Of a stretch of DNA of 64,000 nucleotides, positions 1 through 13,114 are shown one piece after another. A program made the translations under genes and the position numbers. A model generated the notes under the pieces. It saw nothing but the letters and a program-made list of their open reading frames with translations. It was not told where the DNA came from and did not search any database. Each line of letters begins with the position of its first letter. Position 1 is the first letter of the stretch. Source of the stretch: Anarhynchus alexandrinus (Eukaryota > Chordata > Aves > Charadriiformes > Charadriidae); assembly GCA_008711295.1 (NCBI GenBank), contig VUYV01000047.1:1655131-1719130 (forward strand), in the 5' to 3' direction.

Positions 1-470
1 AAAAAAAAAAAATAAATAATATTATCCGCTTCCTGTAGCTCTCCACCCAATGATACATACATCCCGCCGAGGCAACCGGGCTTCCTGAAAAACCGTCCCA
101 CGGAAAGGGCTGTGTTTTGAGGTCCGGCGCGGTGGTCGGGGACGGCGAGCAGGATGCGTCCCGGGCCGTGCCGGGCGATGGGAAGCCGCATCCCGACAGT
201 GCCGTGCCCTCCCCGGCGGCCTCGGGGATGGCTCCGCCGGCCCAGAGCTTTCTCCCCGAGCCCCGTTCCTGGGTGCCATCGTGAAGGCAACAAAACCCTC
301 TGGTTGGGGATGATAAAGTTTTGCCACCTTTTCGCTTTCGCTGTTATAATGGAGGTATTTATAAAGGGCTGCTCCTCTGTTTTCCCGTGTGCATCAATAA
401 AAGCTTTCCTGGGCTCGCTCTGGGCTGAATAAACCAGATTTTACCCATAAACAGCACGGAGGATTTGGGC
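1..470. other. Intergenic, GC-rich, with a TATA/AATAAA-like patch
   Basis: The segment starts with an A-run and continues as GC-rich DNA without a recognisable coding region. At 356-367 there is a TATA-box-like string (TATTTATAAAGGG). About 30 bp later an AATAAA lies at 396-401, and another at 427-432. This spacing resembles a compact promoter plus poly(A) signal, as in a solo LTR, but no LTR ends or target duplication were identified. The short open frames here look like chance. Confidence 0.35.
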
Positions 471-475
471 TAAGG

Positions 476-531
476 TGGCTTGATGATCTTAAAGGTGTTT
501 TCCAAGCAAAACAATTCCATGATTCTATGAT
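476..531 (+). mobile_element. CR1 LINE 3' tail fragment (old, very short)
   Basis: The segment keeps the terminal CR1 pattern: a GATGATCTT block, a degraded TTTCCAA block, then CCATGATTCTATGA. Only the last 55 bp or so survive, and substitutions in the usual pyrimidine-rich block suggest an old insertion. Confidence 0.75.
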
Positions 532-879
532 GCTCCCAGAGGGAAATTGGATAACGCTGCCCTGAAGGTTGGGAGGATGGACAGCAGACCCCCCCCCAAT
601 CCTCCCGGGGCCTTAATCCCTGTCAGTGTAACCCCCGTTTCATCCCCCCCCAAAATTTAGAGGCTGGAGCATAATTTGCAGGGTGAGGGCTTGGGAGGGC
701 AGGGGAAAGCTGGGCTGCAACAACAAAGCTTTCAGAGATCGTATCTCGGTGTTCTTCCAGTGGGAAACAATAGGGCAATAAATAGAAAATAAATAGAAAG
801 GGTTACTCTCAACCCCAACGCTTTGGACGCGGTTCCCAGCTGATGCAATTCAATACGGCTCCGCCGGAGCTGGTAACCT

Positions 880-1360
880 TTTAGCACGGCTGATCGCACG
901 CCGTGGGGCAGAGGCTGCCGGTTCCTTGTGCTCTTAAAACCATTTGCGGAGTTCCTCTTTCCCCGAGGACAGGAAAAGCCGCTCTCTCTGCCCTCTCCGT
1001 CCTGGCCGGGGGCTGCGGTGCCGCCGTCCCCCGGGGTTCTCTGTTCCTCCCAGCGCCGCTGCTCGGCCGTGGGTGTGCGGAGAGGCGGGCGACGCGATCG
1101 CCAATGCTCGGCCGAGACGCAAAGCAAGGTCAAAAATGCGCCGGCGAAGCTCTTGCGTCAGAGGCAGCCAAGCATCCCCGGGGCTCTTCCCACTGTTTGC
1201 AAGAAGTCCTCACTCCGTACGAGCAGCAATAGCCAAATAAGGTGCGGAAACGCACGGCGGCTTCCATCGGGACGGGGAATGATACCTACCAGATCCGCCG
1301 GCAGCGCAGCTCCCGGCCCTCCGCTCCTCCTGCCTCTGCTCCGCGGGAACCGGCAGGCTT
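880..1360. other. CpG-dense patch (possible small CpG island)
   Basis: CG dinucleotides are visibly clustered here (for example the GGCGGGCGACGCGATCGCC stretch), in contrast to the AT-rich DNA after 17 kb. No first exon or transcript start could be tied to it. A computed observed/expected CpG ratio would show whether it meets island criteria. Confidence 0.4.
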
Positions 1361-4300
1361 TTCCCATGAAATGACTCAACCGGCATCTTTGGGAAACCGG
1401 CGATGAAGCTGAGCGGCTCCTTCCCTGTCGCGGGTTTATTCGACTCGTTTTGCCCTTTTTTTTATTCATGGGGTTTTTTTTTTGGTTTGTTTTTCTTGTT
1501 GGTGTTTTAAACTGCTGTTGAAAGCAGCTGGTTTTCCTGCCTGGCTGCTCCGGGGCTGCGGGCAAGCCGGTCAGACTGGCTCTTTCCAGGGTGACCGGCC
1601 ACGGAAATCTGTCCGGAGCATTTGGATGCTTGGGTTGGGTGACTGGAGCAGGAAAAAGCAGCAGGACTGAGCGCTCGACCCGTCTCCATATACAGAGGCA
1701 GAGAAATTCCCCAAACTGCCGTGTAAACAAAAGATCCCTTTCCTCAAATGCTCCAGCCCGGCCGAGCGCAGCGTGACCTGACCTGGTGGTGGGCAGCCCC
1801 TTCTCAGCCCCCCTCCATCACTCCTACAGTTCATCGGGGTCTCGATATTCCCCATCTGCAGCTTCTTCCTTAACAAAGGCAAAGTTTACAAAGAAAGCCC
1901 CAAAAAGGAGAAATGCAGATGCCTGTTTGTCCCCCCGGCACTTTTTGTGTTTGACACCTCCCTACGTGTGCTCCTTTGCAACCCACTGTCATTGTCACCG
2001 CTTCCTCTTCTCACGGGGCTTGCAAGCTCTTTGCTTCTCCCCGAGTTTTACTCGGAGCTCCTTACAGACATCCCTTGAGCGATGGGGGACGTGTAGCTGG
2101 GGTCCCTTTGGGAAAAAAAGAAATGCACTACTAGAAATAAACTTGGGCAGCCACTGAACAGCAGCACAAAGCACTTATCATCTGCTCCCACATTCCCCAG
2201 CACTGCGTAACAGCAGGTGAGAGAGGTTCAAACCACCTGGGTGGGTTTCTCCATGTGTCTCCTTCCACCTCTAAGCGTCTTTTGGACGTAGCCAAGGTTT
2301 GCTTTTCACGAATGACCGTTTCCCAGCAGAGAGAAGGTCGCGCTCCTGGCGAAGGAAACGTGCTGAGTAACGCAGCTTCCTTGTTTATTCCCGGCCACAT
2401 TCATTCTTCCCTGATTTTGTCATTTCGGAAATGTCCGTGTGACTTGGCTTTTTCATTTTTCTGAATGTACGTGCAGAGTAATGAAGCCCTCACGGGTACG
2501 TATTGTACGAGCGTGCAATCACCTGGCATACGCACAGAGTTATCCAGCATCCTTGTAGTGAAAGGATGGATAATATTTGGGATTAAGGTCTTGAAGAAGC
2601 ACTTGAGATGTGGAGGTTTAGTCCTTCTAGGTTGTAGTAATTCCCTCTTGTGATCTTGCAAAGATTATTCAGCATGTCCATACTCTCACTGCCCAGTGGT
2701 AAAGTCCCTTAGCAATGCAGTCCCACTGCTTTGCTCGTGTGTAGCCTTCCTCCAGGCTCCTCAGCTCAGCTGGATGTCATGTTTGCTTCTGATGAAGGAG
2801 GTCAGAAGAATTCCCAGGAGTTCCTCTCATCTTTGGGGCTGTCCTTAATGGGACCTCAGCACCCTTTTCTGGGCGGGTTCATAGCTGGTGTGGTGTCTGG
2901 GTTTTCCCACCGGCTGTGGGGGGAGAACGGAGATGATGGCAGGTATCAGAGCTGGAGGGGTCTGTGGGGCCCAGGGTTGAACACACAAGGCAACACTGCC
3001 TATCTTCACAGAGTCCGAGGGCCAGGAATAGGTCTGTAGACTCAAGTCCTCGTGTCTTCAGGATGGGACGTTTGTCCTAGTTACTCCAAGGAAAGTTCAG
3101 GCAACCTGATGTGGAAGTGCAGCTGGGTGCTCCGGGCAAGGGGTACTCCTCCCAAGATGGGCATCTTTACCTACAACGAGAGCCATCCACCTTAGGAGGG
3201 ACATGTGGCCAGCTCTCTCCTCCTGATGGCCAAAGACACATGGGATGAAGCTAGGGGCCAAGATTCGAGACTGTCACAACCATCTAGCCTGGTCCTTCGT
3301 GCCCAAAGGTTACAAAATATGTCCCTGCAGCTGGAATAAACCCCAGCTTTCAGGAGGTAGCTACGTTCAGATAAAAGACACGAAGCCAAAGCGAGCTACC
3401 TCCTCCCTCGGTAAGTCAAGCCAAGGTTTCATTGCCCTACAGCCACAAAATCACATCTCATTTCCATTCTGCATGTGCCTCACATCAACCGCGCTGCACC
3501 GGAGCCTGCTAGGCTTGTGCCGGAGGACAAACCCCGCTCCAGGGCTCTTCTCTGTCCCCTCTTCACCTTCTTTCCAGGAATTGGGGTCAATTAAGCTCTT
3601 GAAGCCTCGGGCTGGGAGGTTTGTTTCCCAGCCTCTTCCTCCGCAATCGGCTCTTCATAACAAATAACTCCGCTGGCTCTCCTGACTGGACGTGTCAGGC
3701 ATTGGTTTCCTGTTGACATTAATCCCTGTGCCATCGTTTATCTTTTATTCTTTTTCTACCATGCGGTCGTGTCCTTCTGATGTTTCCAGCGACCTCCACG
3801 GACTGTGACTCTTGCCTTGGCCCAGAAAGGAGATAACGTTCCCCAAATCGTTCCCTAGCTGTCCCCAGGGTCAGAAGAGTCCTTGAACTTTGTGTCTGAA
3901 AGGGCCGGTGGGTCCTGAAGCACCGTCTTGACGTCTGTTTTAGCCACAGGGAGTTGTTAGCAGAACAGTTGAATCCATGTGATGGAGAATTTGGGTAAAT
4001 CCCAGGTTAAATTCTCCTAAAAATAATTCATCCCAGGGCTGAAAATGCCCTTCCAGCTCCCTGCCTGGTGCTGAGCGTTTCCCAACAGCCATGCCCAGGA
4101 CCCTGCTCTCATCGCTGATCTTCCTCTGCCTCCCCTGTGCCTGGCTCAGGGGTTTGGTACTGCTCATTGTCCCCACCTTGGACTCTTAATGTCACCTGGT
4201 GACCTGCAGCAGCAAATCACGCTGCTCTGCACAGCCCGTGTTTTAGTAAAGGATGGGGCAGAAATGCCGCACAGGGATGGAGGAACGCGTCCCTCTCAGC

Positions 4301-6522
4301 TGCTGCTGTCCCCATCGGTCTTTCAACCAGCCCCAGTACCCCCAGTGACGTTGGACCATTGCCTCCATCCAGCCCACCACCCAGGTTTGCAAATTCTTTC
4401 GGCAAAACCTGTCCCAAAAGTAGCTTTCCCTGCCCGCTCGCACCGGCTCTTGGAGGTGCTCTCCCGCGGATGCTTTGCATGGTGCTGTCAGCAAGCAGTC
4501 GGTGTAACTCATTTTCTAAAAACCCAGGATGGAAAATGCTGTGTTTTGATGAGGTAATCCCAGAACACGATCTGTCTGTAGAGTTTTTTGGCTAAAAACG
4601 ACTTCGAAGGGTACTGTACCACACTACTGCTTTGCTTGTCCGTGACAAAGGGGGTAACTCCAGCCCAAAGGTTCAAATATCTCACACCCCTCCTCTTCTC
4701 CTGTAATATACAACACATTAAACCACTTTCTATTGTCCATCAGATTTTTTTGGAGCCTTTGCCACTCCCGGTCTGGCTTTTCTCCACCTCCAGAAGGCCT
4801 CCTATTCATCTGCTTTTACAAATACAAAATACAGGCTGGAAGGCTGAATTTCTCCCATGGTGCAGGGGCTAAAAGAAAACCCAAATGTCATGCAAGCCTC
4901 GATCACCATCCCTGGAGCCGGTGACTCTGGCGTGTTAGAAGAAACACCCGGCGTCATTTATCCACTGCTAGTCAGCAAGAAGAAATACCAAAAATCCCAA
5001 ATAATTCATCGGACGGCTCTGACACCACCGTCTGCAGAGCTGGCCGGCAGAAAGCGTCTATTTGGAAATGATTTACTGGGAAGCAGTAGGGAAAAAAAAA
5101 TAAATCCCCAAATCACACCATCAATTATCCATAGCTGTTATTCAGGTTCTTTCTGGGCAGCCCCTCGGTGGGAAGCGGAGCTGCAGGAAAGCACCCTGCG
5201 CTGGCGCCCAGCACCCTGTAGATCTGCCCAGGTTGTGAAGGAGGGCAGGAAAACTGCACACCCCCCCTCCCCGGCACCCTGCGTAGCCCCGTCCTGTGTA
5301 TTTACAGAGCGGCAGCCCCGTGGCCGGCATCACCAAGTGCGACAGCATCAAACCCCCACCCCACCCCGAGCCCTGCCATTGATGCTTCCCGTTATCTCTC
5401 CAGCCCCAGCTCTCCCCTCCCCAACGGTCTGGGGAAACTGGCTCCCAGCCCGTGGGGTTTTCCCCTCTATCGGCGCAGGGCGAAGCTCATCCGTCACATT
5501 TCGTTAGGGGGCCCGAGGGCTGCGGAGGTGTGGGGCATCCCTGAGACGTGCCGGCCCGTTCCCACCCCTATGGATGCGCTCTGGAGTGGGGTCACAATGA
5601 TCCCAAGACATGTCGGGGTCAAAGACAAAGCCCAGCGAGAGCAGATTCATGTCCTGCCCAGGCCTGGGGTTTCCCCACACCAGTTTTACTTTTCAAGCAT
5701 CGCTTGAATCCCCCCACCCTGTAAAAAATTTTGCTCAGCCTAAGATGAGATCCCCAGGGCAGCGTTTGACCCCGTGGCATTGCAAAACCCACCAAATCAT
5801 GGAACAGAGTAGCAAATCCAGCCCTGGGGAGTGGCTGTCCTGCGGTGCTCAAAGGACATGAGGATGGGGAGGGACTGGGATGATTTTCCCACTGTGGAAA
5901 CGCCAGAAACCCCAGCCTGGGCCACCCATCCCCTCTGGCCAGTACTGGGATGCTCCATGCTGGCTGCACCACTGACCTGCTTGATGCCGGTGTCCTGGTC
6001 CCCACCCTGCAGCCCCAAAAAGATGCTCTGAGATGGTTTTATTCTTCATCTCCCGTGACCAGGGCTATGACAGCGGCATTTAGGGGGTGAATGGGGGAAC
6101 CCAGACGCCACCCCACAACATGGAGAGCAAACACCAGTGGGCAGCTGGGACACACTCGTGGACCAATTAACCCCCAAAACCCCACACCTCTGCTTTGTGG
6201 GGCACCCTGAGAAGGAGCCGTGTGGCCCTGGGCTCCCCAGGGACGAGCTGCCCAACGCCCCCAAGCCCAGCCAGAAGGAATGAGAGGCCAGCAGTGATGG
6301 CCACACTGCCACTTTGTTCCCATTGTCTGATCCCAAAAGCATCCAAATCCTCAGGAATATGGGACTCGGAGCACGCCACGCTGGCGCAGGGAGCCGGGAG
6401 TTCCCCCAGGCTGCAAAGCCCCAAAGGCCAAACAAGAATAGCAGCAGCCCCATAAATCACACCCGTCCTATAAATCACACCCTCCCGATAAATCCCACCC
6501 CTGCTGCGGGAAGCTGCAAAGG

Positions 6523-6566
6523 CTGGAGGAGGAGGAGGAGGAGGAGGAGGAGGAGAAGGAGGAGGG
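6523..6566 (+). repeat. (GGA)n purine microsatellite
   Basis: There are more than ten consecutive GGA units with one AAG interruption near the end. The strand is pure purine, so the tract could form triplex (H-DNA) structure, and it is likely length-polymorphic. Confidence 0.9.
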
Positions 6567-8009
6567 CACCAAGGACGGAGCCGCCGGGGTTTGGCCGCCT
6601 TTGCTCATGCGCTGCCAGAGAACAAAAAGTTCTGAAGGAGGGTTTTTATCGAAACGCACGTCAGAGCTCTGCGCAAGCCGGGCTGATAACAGGCACCTGA
6701 GCAAAGGAACCGATGCGACGCGGGTACCGGGGACACATGTGCCTCAGGGGGGCATTTGGCCACACAGCCCTGATGGAACCATCATGCGGGGCACTTTTGC
6801 CCTGGGTGAATCACCCAAATTTGCCCCAGACCCCAGGTGGCGGGTGCAGGGAGAGGGATTCGGCATCGTCCCCTACGACCGCTTCACTTGGGCATCCCTG
6901 GGGCTCCCCACAGCCCCCCAGACTGCTCTTCTGTCTTGTTTCTAACCAAACATAAGCATATCCTGACTCCTCTTGCTGGGTTTGGGGTGTTTGCTGGACT
7001 TTCCTGGTCAAATCCAGGTATGAACGGCTGCAGCCAAGGAAACTGCAATAATTTTCTCCCCATTTTACAGATGGAGACGCTGAGGCTGGAGGTGGGACAG
7101 TGACCGACAACCACTGAGGATGCAGCTCCACGCTGGAGCTGGGATCATGCCGTCTGGGATGGCTGGTGTGGTTTGGCACAGTGGAAAAGCACAACCACCC
7201 CTGTGTGCGGGTTTGGGTCAAAAATAACCCAAACCGCTTCCTTTTTCCGGGAAAATAACACTGGGAGGCTGCAGAGACACAGGAGGGTTAGTGCGCCGGC
7301 AGGCGCTGGGCTCAGATTTCCCGGCCACGTCCGCGTCTCTCCTCTGCGGATTGCTTCGGCTCTCGATGGTGCGCTGAAGTTTTCTGAGCTGAATAAAGGG
7401 ATTTGGGGAACATCAAGCAGAAAACAAAGGGGGAGGGGAGTTGATACCTTTTACTTGTCTCTCAGACACCCAAAATTCCCCCGTGTCGCTGCAGCGGCCA
7501 AGCACGTCTGAGAGCCTATTGCACCGGGGGAAGCTGGAGATGGATGATGCCCAAGACAGCTGGGTGGTTTTCTGCTTCTTCAGCTTCAGTCTTCACCGGA
7601 AAGGTCAGATGCAAGTGGAATGGTAATGCAGTTTGTGCTGGAAAAAGAGAGAGAGAGCAGATTGGAGCGGTTTAATAAAGTAGATGTTATTGAATCAGCC
7701 GGGTGGGATGAACTTCGCCACCGAGCAGAGCGGTCTGAGCGATGGGCATCTCCCGTAAGAAGGAGAGGTGGGCTCTCAGCTGGCCAGGAATGGGCAACCT
7801 GGGGAGATTTCAGGAATCTCCAAAACCCCACCGAAGGACAAAATGGTGGTGACCTGCGAGCTCCTGGAAGACACACAGTGCTCTGCAGCCAAGGGTGCTG
7901 TCGTGCTCCTGCAGTTTCTGGCACAGCCGCGTGTCCCCTACAAACTGGGGACGGGCAGGCTCGATGGGGTCCCAGTTCATCTGCATTTTGTGGCGAGGTG
8001 GGGAGGGTG

Positions 8010-8280
8010 ACCGATGAGGAAAGGTTAAAAGAATTCAGGCTGTTTACCCTAGAGAAAGAAAGACAGCTGATAACATCTTCAGGTAGATAAAAGAGGGTTG
8101 ATCTGAAGAAAGAGGGATGGAAGAGGGAGGAAATGCTCTGTTCCCCGTTTCCCCAGTGGTTAGGCAAAAAGCAATGGGCCGATCACTCGGAGAAAGGATC
8201 AGGGCAGCTCTTTGGGGAGGCTGTTTAGGTGTAAGAGAGTGAAGGACTGGAGGAACCACCATCATCAGAGGTTTTTAAAG
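8010..8280 (+). mobile_element. Ancient, diverged CR1 LINE fragment
   Basis: The text follows the CR1 ORF2 end segment in sense orientation: GATGAGGAAAGGTTAAAAGA, then a 'CTGTTTACCCTAGAGAAAGAA' type segment that matches the conserved [14 protein letters not shown] part of other copies here. Many substitutions and indels break the frame, and the typical tail is lost. It is clearly older than the copies at 12461 or 27760. The left boundary is uncertain and could reach further back. Confidence 0.6.
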
Positions 8281-8984
8281 CTGAGCCAGAAAACACTCAT
8301 CCCAGATGGTCTATGTGGCTGCACTGTGCCAGTGGGGCTCTGCCCCCTTCTCTCATCAGTAAAGGCTTTTTGGCGGCTCATTGGTTAAACTGGAGAATGC
8401 TGGAGTTGCTGCCTGATACAAAGAGCTTCATTCTCTCCAAAAAACGGGCTTGAAATCAGTGCCACGCACAGGCTTGGTCTGGTCCCGGCTTGCAAGAAAA
8501 CCTCTGCGTGCTGAATTCAGCACTGAGGATGCCCCAACCCCACCACACGCTGGAATGATGGTCCTCCACTTGTGTCCTTGCAGCCACATGTGGCTAAGAC
8601 CTCAGGATGGAGAGGACATCACTGCTAGACCATTCCATGGGCCGACAGAAATACCACCAACACAGCCCAGGTGGGAGCGGAGAGGTGGCAAGCACGGGGG
8701 AACCAGCACCCTTCATCCCTGCTGCCGGGAAGCTGGTCTGGGATTGCTCCTGAGGTGCAGTAGGATGATACCCATGGGATAAGCAATGATGGCAGAAGGT
8801 TGGTCACACCTTGGACCTGAGGCTCCCTGGGGAAGGGAGAGGCCAAGACGATGTTGTGGTGCATGTTTTGCAGCCCGGTTAAAGCTGCAGCTCTTGTGCA
8901 GCAGCCACGGCGCGGGCGCTCGGTGCGAAGAGTCAAGCCCAGTCACTAGGGCAAGAAACTGCAGAAACCAGCTGGGGCTCGGAA

Positions 8985-9025
8985 AAGGCAAAAAAAAAAG
9001 AAAAAAAAGAAAAAGAGCCAGAAAA
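8985..9025 (+). repeat. A-rich homopurine tract
   Basis: Runs of A separated by single G form an almost pure purine strand. It is not attached to a recognisable retrocopy and is probably simple-sequence expansion. Confidence 0.7.
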
Positions 9026-9437
9026 TAACCCGCCGCATTGAGAGCTGACTGGAAGCGACGGTTGTTTAAACATGGCAGAGCATCAGAGCGCTCGAGGAGC
9101 TGGATATTTGTACGAGAGGAAGGTAGCTGGAGGTGGGTGCCAGTATTTTCTGGCAGCGTTGGGTTGGAAATATCCTTCAACTCCTTAGATAGCAAGCCGG
9201 AGATTACGATGTGAAGGAATGCACTGCGAGCTGCTGCCGCGCACAGCCGTGGGAGGGTGGGAGGAGAAGCCAAGCCCCATGGCAGCATGATAGGAAACAG
9301 CCTGGAGACGCATGGGGAGGAGGAGAAAATCAGGTCAATGCTCTGAAGTGGCTTAACAGACCATCGGGAAGCTCTTGGGAAGGAGACTGGTACAGGGGGA
9401 GATGCATCGGATGAGAGAATGTCTCCATGGCAGAGAG

Positions 9438-9716
9438 ATCATAGAATTGTAGAATCACAGAATGGTTTGGGTTGGAAGGGACCTTTAAAGGCCATCTAGT
9501 CCAACCCCCCTCCCATGAGCAGGGACATCATCCACTAGATCATGTCACTCAGAGCCCCGTCCAACCTGACCTGGAATGTTTCCAGGGATGGGGCATCTCC
9601 CACCTCTCTGGACAACCTGGGCCAGTGTCTCACCACCCTCAGCGTAAAAAATTTCCTTATATATAGTCTGAATTCACACTCTTTTAGGTTTAAACCATTA
9701 CCCCTTGTCCTATCAA
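9438..9716 (-). mobile_element. CR1 LINE 3' fragment, minus orientation
   Basis: Read on the plus strand it begins with the reverse complement of the CR1 tail (ATAGAATTGTAGAATCACAG). It runs through GGTTTGGGTTGGAAGGGACC and stops at CCCCTTGTCCTATC, which is the RTRGNG-coding point of ORF2. It differs from the younger copies at many sites (for example CATCTAGTCCAACC instead of CATCGAGTTCCAACC), so it belongs to another, older subfamily. Confidence 0.9.
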
Positions 9717-12460
9717 GATGGGGTGGTGGTTATTCCCCATGATGGATGTCATGGTCTCAGCTAGGACCACTGCTCTGTAGCGAGAGCCCCAGAGAGCGTG
9801 AAGCAAACCGACGAGCAGGAGGGAGGTTTAGTGCCACCTTCTAGGGGTGGACAGAGACACTGGGCAGGTTTGGGGCCCCAACCCAGGCCCCCACCGCCCT
9901 CCCATCTTGGCCTGTCAAGTGATGAAGAGGGCCAGGGCGTGCAGCCCCACGGTTTGCCTTGAACCCCCCTATGCAGAGGTGCTGTGCTCAGTGCTGACCC
10001 GATGCTGGAGAGCACAGGAAAGCATTTATCACCTCGTTTGCACCCCCCAAAGCTCTCTGCACTTAGCACTGGCTGCTTTTGTGAAACCCCATCTCCATCC
10101 GACAGCCCTGACACATCTGCCCGGCATTGCCCAGACCCTCGGAGGTCCGTGACACTCTGCATCCGGCACTGTCCCCCACGCTGGCGGCCGCGCGGACGGG
10201 GAAAGGCAAGTCCCGAACGCTTCTCCTTGGCAGGGAACCAGAGGGAGGGGAGGTGATACAGGAAAGTATCTCAACTGCGTGTTTGAACGCACAGCTGGCA
10301 AAAAGATATTCCCAAGACCTCGCTCGTTTTCCCAACTACACGGAAACATGGCAATGGAGAGGAGGAGAGACCTATTTTGGCCGCCTGATGTGCTTTTCCT
10401 CCCCAGGGGGCTTTAACTAAGGTCCTGAGAAGCCACTGGTGTTTATACTGAGCTCGGAGCCTCCAGCTCCATATTTTACTCAGTTTTAAATAACACGAAT
10501 CTTGGGCTCCATCCGTTCCTTTGGGAGACTTCTTTTTTTTTTTTTTAAGGCAGAATCCAGGAGATTGTGCTGCCGGAGTATTTTTTCCAAGCATCAAGTC
10601 CCCTGTCCCTCTCTGCGGGGCTGCGGTGTGGCCAGGCTTGGCTTACACCTCTCCAGCGTGTTTTGGGCACTGGAGATGCTGCCAGCTGAGCAAAGATGGG
10701 TTATTCCAACATTTGTTCCTTGCAAGGAAACACCTCTGCCTCCCCCTCCATCTCCGGAGTGATGACACCGGACGATGACAGTGCCAGGCCAGGAAAAAAC
10801 AGCGATAGCAGCACTGGAAAGAATAAGGAAAAAAAAAAACCAAACCCACAGCAAAAACCCCAAAGTTCTGTCAAATCACATGGAAATTAGGCCGCATCTT
10901 GCAGGCTTCACTCCTGGGTCTCAAAGGAGAGGTTACTGAGGCCATGTGGATAACCAGCACGTGGAAGGTTGGTTATAGATGATGTGTCCTTCCTGGAAGG
11001 CACTCTGGCGTGAAGATGGTACCTGCTGTCTAATGGAGCAAATCCCTTCTTATGAGAGCCTGAGTCCTGGGAGCAGGGCTGGCATCTCAGGTGGCTTTGG
11101 CACATGACACCACGATTGCCATCTCCTGTACCCAAACGGCTTGTGGTCATGGCAAGTCGTCTCAGTGTGACATCCCAAGCAGCTCTCAGGCTTTGAGGAG
11201 GGACAGGGAGGATCTGACTCCCAATTTTCTTTCCCTGGGAGAGGTGCCAGGACCAGGCAGGGCCACCCTGTGGTGCCAGCTCACCCTTGTGTGTCTTCTG
11301 CCATCAACACAACACGCAGGGACTCACTGCTGGAGAGACGCTCAACTGGAATATCTTTCTCTGGAGCATCACCCCAGTGGAGCGACTGCCAGGAAAACTC
11401 CCAGCGTGGGTAAGCCTGGAGTTAACTTTCCAGGCAAAGTTGTAGGAAATGAGAAGTGCTACGAGGGAGAGCGCAAAGGCTGGCGCGTTTCGGCTCTCCT
11501 GCATCCCAGATCAAAGAAATGGGGATTGTCCTACAAGGCAGAGCGGTTTGAGGGGAACAAAAAAAAAAAAAAGAAGAAGAAAAAAAAAGGAGATGTTTCT
11601 TTGCTTCTTTGCTGCTCCAGAGATCATGGGTGACATTTCCAGCAGGGCACGGCGTGCTACACGGTCATGTCCCAGCTAATATGAGGAATACATGGGCTCC
11701 TTTCCAAGCACGCTGGCTTTGGGCCAGTCACTTAACTCTCGGCATCTCGGTTCCTTTAGCTGGAAAAGAGGCGAGCTGTTCTTCCTGGCCTCTCTGGCAT
11801 CTCCCGGGATGTTAGGACTTCGGGAGATGAGGATGGGGCGTACACCTACAGCCCTACCACAGCAAGCTCTCAGCAGTAGGGTGCGATGGACACTGGTTTT
11901 CAGGAACCCAGTCCCATGCTTGCAGGTGCAAGCTTGTTTGCTGCAAGGTCAGGTTCAGGAAGCATCATTTGAATGATTGATGGTCTGCTTTTTTTGGGGG
12001 GGGAGCTGTTTCCTTCTGTTGACCAAGCGCTGGAAACTCCCCACTGCTAAGGACAGGATGCTGGGAGCACTGGGTTGACAAAAGCCACGTGCTCCTAACT
12101 CACCCTCTCTGAGGAAATTTGGCATCAGAGGTGAAGGTCACTGCACCAAGAGCTCTGGGGGACAGCAAAAGGAGACCTGAACGCAATGCTGTAAAAGAAG
12201 TCGAAAGGGATCTGTCTGTCTGTCTACTTTGCAGCCAGCATCTGCCTTAACTTACAGCGATTCTGAAAGCATCGCGTTGCAAACAGATCAAATGCCAACT
12301 TCACCACATCCAGACGGGACATCTCTTCGAGATACCCTTGGGCTTCTCCTGGACTGCCCGGGCACAACAATCCACGTGCAGGATGCGAAGGGCACCGGCG
12401 GGCATCGGAGTAGGACTGTCCAGCCTCTGGAAAACCATTTCTGGAAAACCTCTGGAAAAC
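9717..12460. other. Intergenic, no gene recognised
   Basis: This is mixed-composition DNA with poly-T at 10531-10547 and an A/AAG tract at 11560-11589. A short CTGT tandem run lies near 12211. The open frames are short and carry no recognisable domain. Confidence 0.5.
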
Positions 12461-13114
12461 CATGAGCCAGCAATGTGCCATCACAGCCCAGAAGGCCAAC
12501 CACACCCCGGGCTGCATCAGAAGAAGTGTGGCCAGCAGGCCGAGGGGGTGGATTCTGCCCCTCTACTCCACTCTCGTGAGACCCCACCTGCAGTACTGCA
12601 TCCAGCTCTGGAGTCCCCAACAGAAGAAGGACATGGACCTGCTGGAGTGTGTCCAGAGGAGAGCCATGAGGATGATCCAAGGGCTGGAGCACCTCTGCTA
12701 TGAGGAGAGGCTGAGAGAGTTGGGGCTGTTCAGCCTGGAGAAGAGAAGGCTCTGGGGAGATCTTATTGCGGCCTTCCAGTCCCTAAAGGGGGCCTACAGG
12801 AGAGCTGGGGAAGGACTTTTTACTGGGGCATGGAGTGATAGGACGAGGGGGAATGGCTTTAAACTGGAAGAGGGCAGGCTTAGATTGAACATTAGGAAGA
12901 AGTTTTTCCCTTTGAGGGTGGTGAGGCACTGTCCCAGGTTGCCCAGAGAGGTTGTTGAGGCCCCATCCCTGGAGGTGTTCAAGGCCAGGCTGGACGTGGC
13001 CTTGGGCAGCCTGGTCTGGTGGGAGGTGTCCCTGCCTATGGCAGGGGGGTTGGGACTCGATGATCTTCAAGGTCCTTTCCAACCTAAACCATTCAATGAT
13101 TCTATGATTCTATG
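12461..13114 (+). mobile_element. CR1 LINE 3' fragment with open ORF2 C-terminus
   Basis: This is the longest and best-kept CR1 piece in the window. The frame 12462-13115 is open for 217 codons. It reads as the C-terminal end of the CR1 reverse transcriptase polyprotein: [15 protein letters not shown], then [17 protein letters not shown], then [16 protein letters not shown] and [10 protein letters not shown]. It ends in the usual GATGATCTTCAAGG block and an ATTCTATG tail. The 5' end is truncated, as is normal for CR1, so the copy cannot encode a full endonuclease/RT. The lack of stops points to a fairly recent insertion. It is not a host gene. Its 5' junction carries a three-fold TCTGGAAAACC repeat (see findings). 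Confidence 0.95.

Larger units (their letters stand above)
532..7600. other. GC-rich intergenic region, no gene recognised
   Basis: Open frames are frequent because stop codons are rare in GC-rich DNA, but none shows a recognisable domain, a splice pattern or family similarity. The longest, on the plus strand at 4857-5507, is proline- and serine-rich in the way random GC-rich frames are. The region includes a CpG-dense patch around 880-1360 and a purine microsatellite near 6523, listed separately. Confidence 0.5.

Noticed and set aside
4857..5507. A 216-codon plus-strand open frame as a gene
   Set aside because: It has biased Pro/Ser/Arg composition typical of GC-rich chance frames, with no domain and no splice or promoter context.
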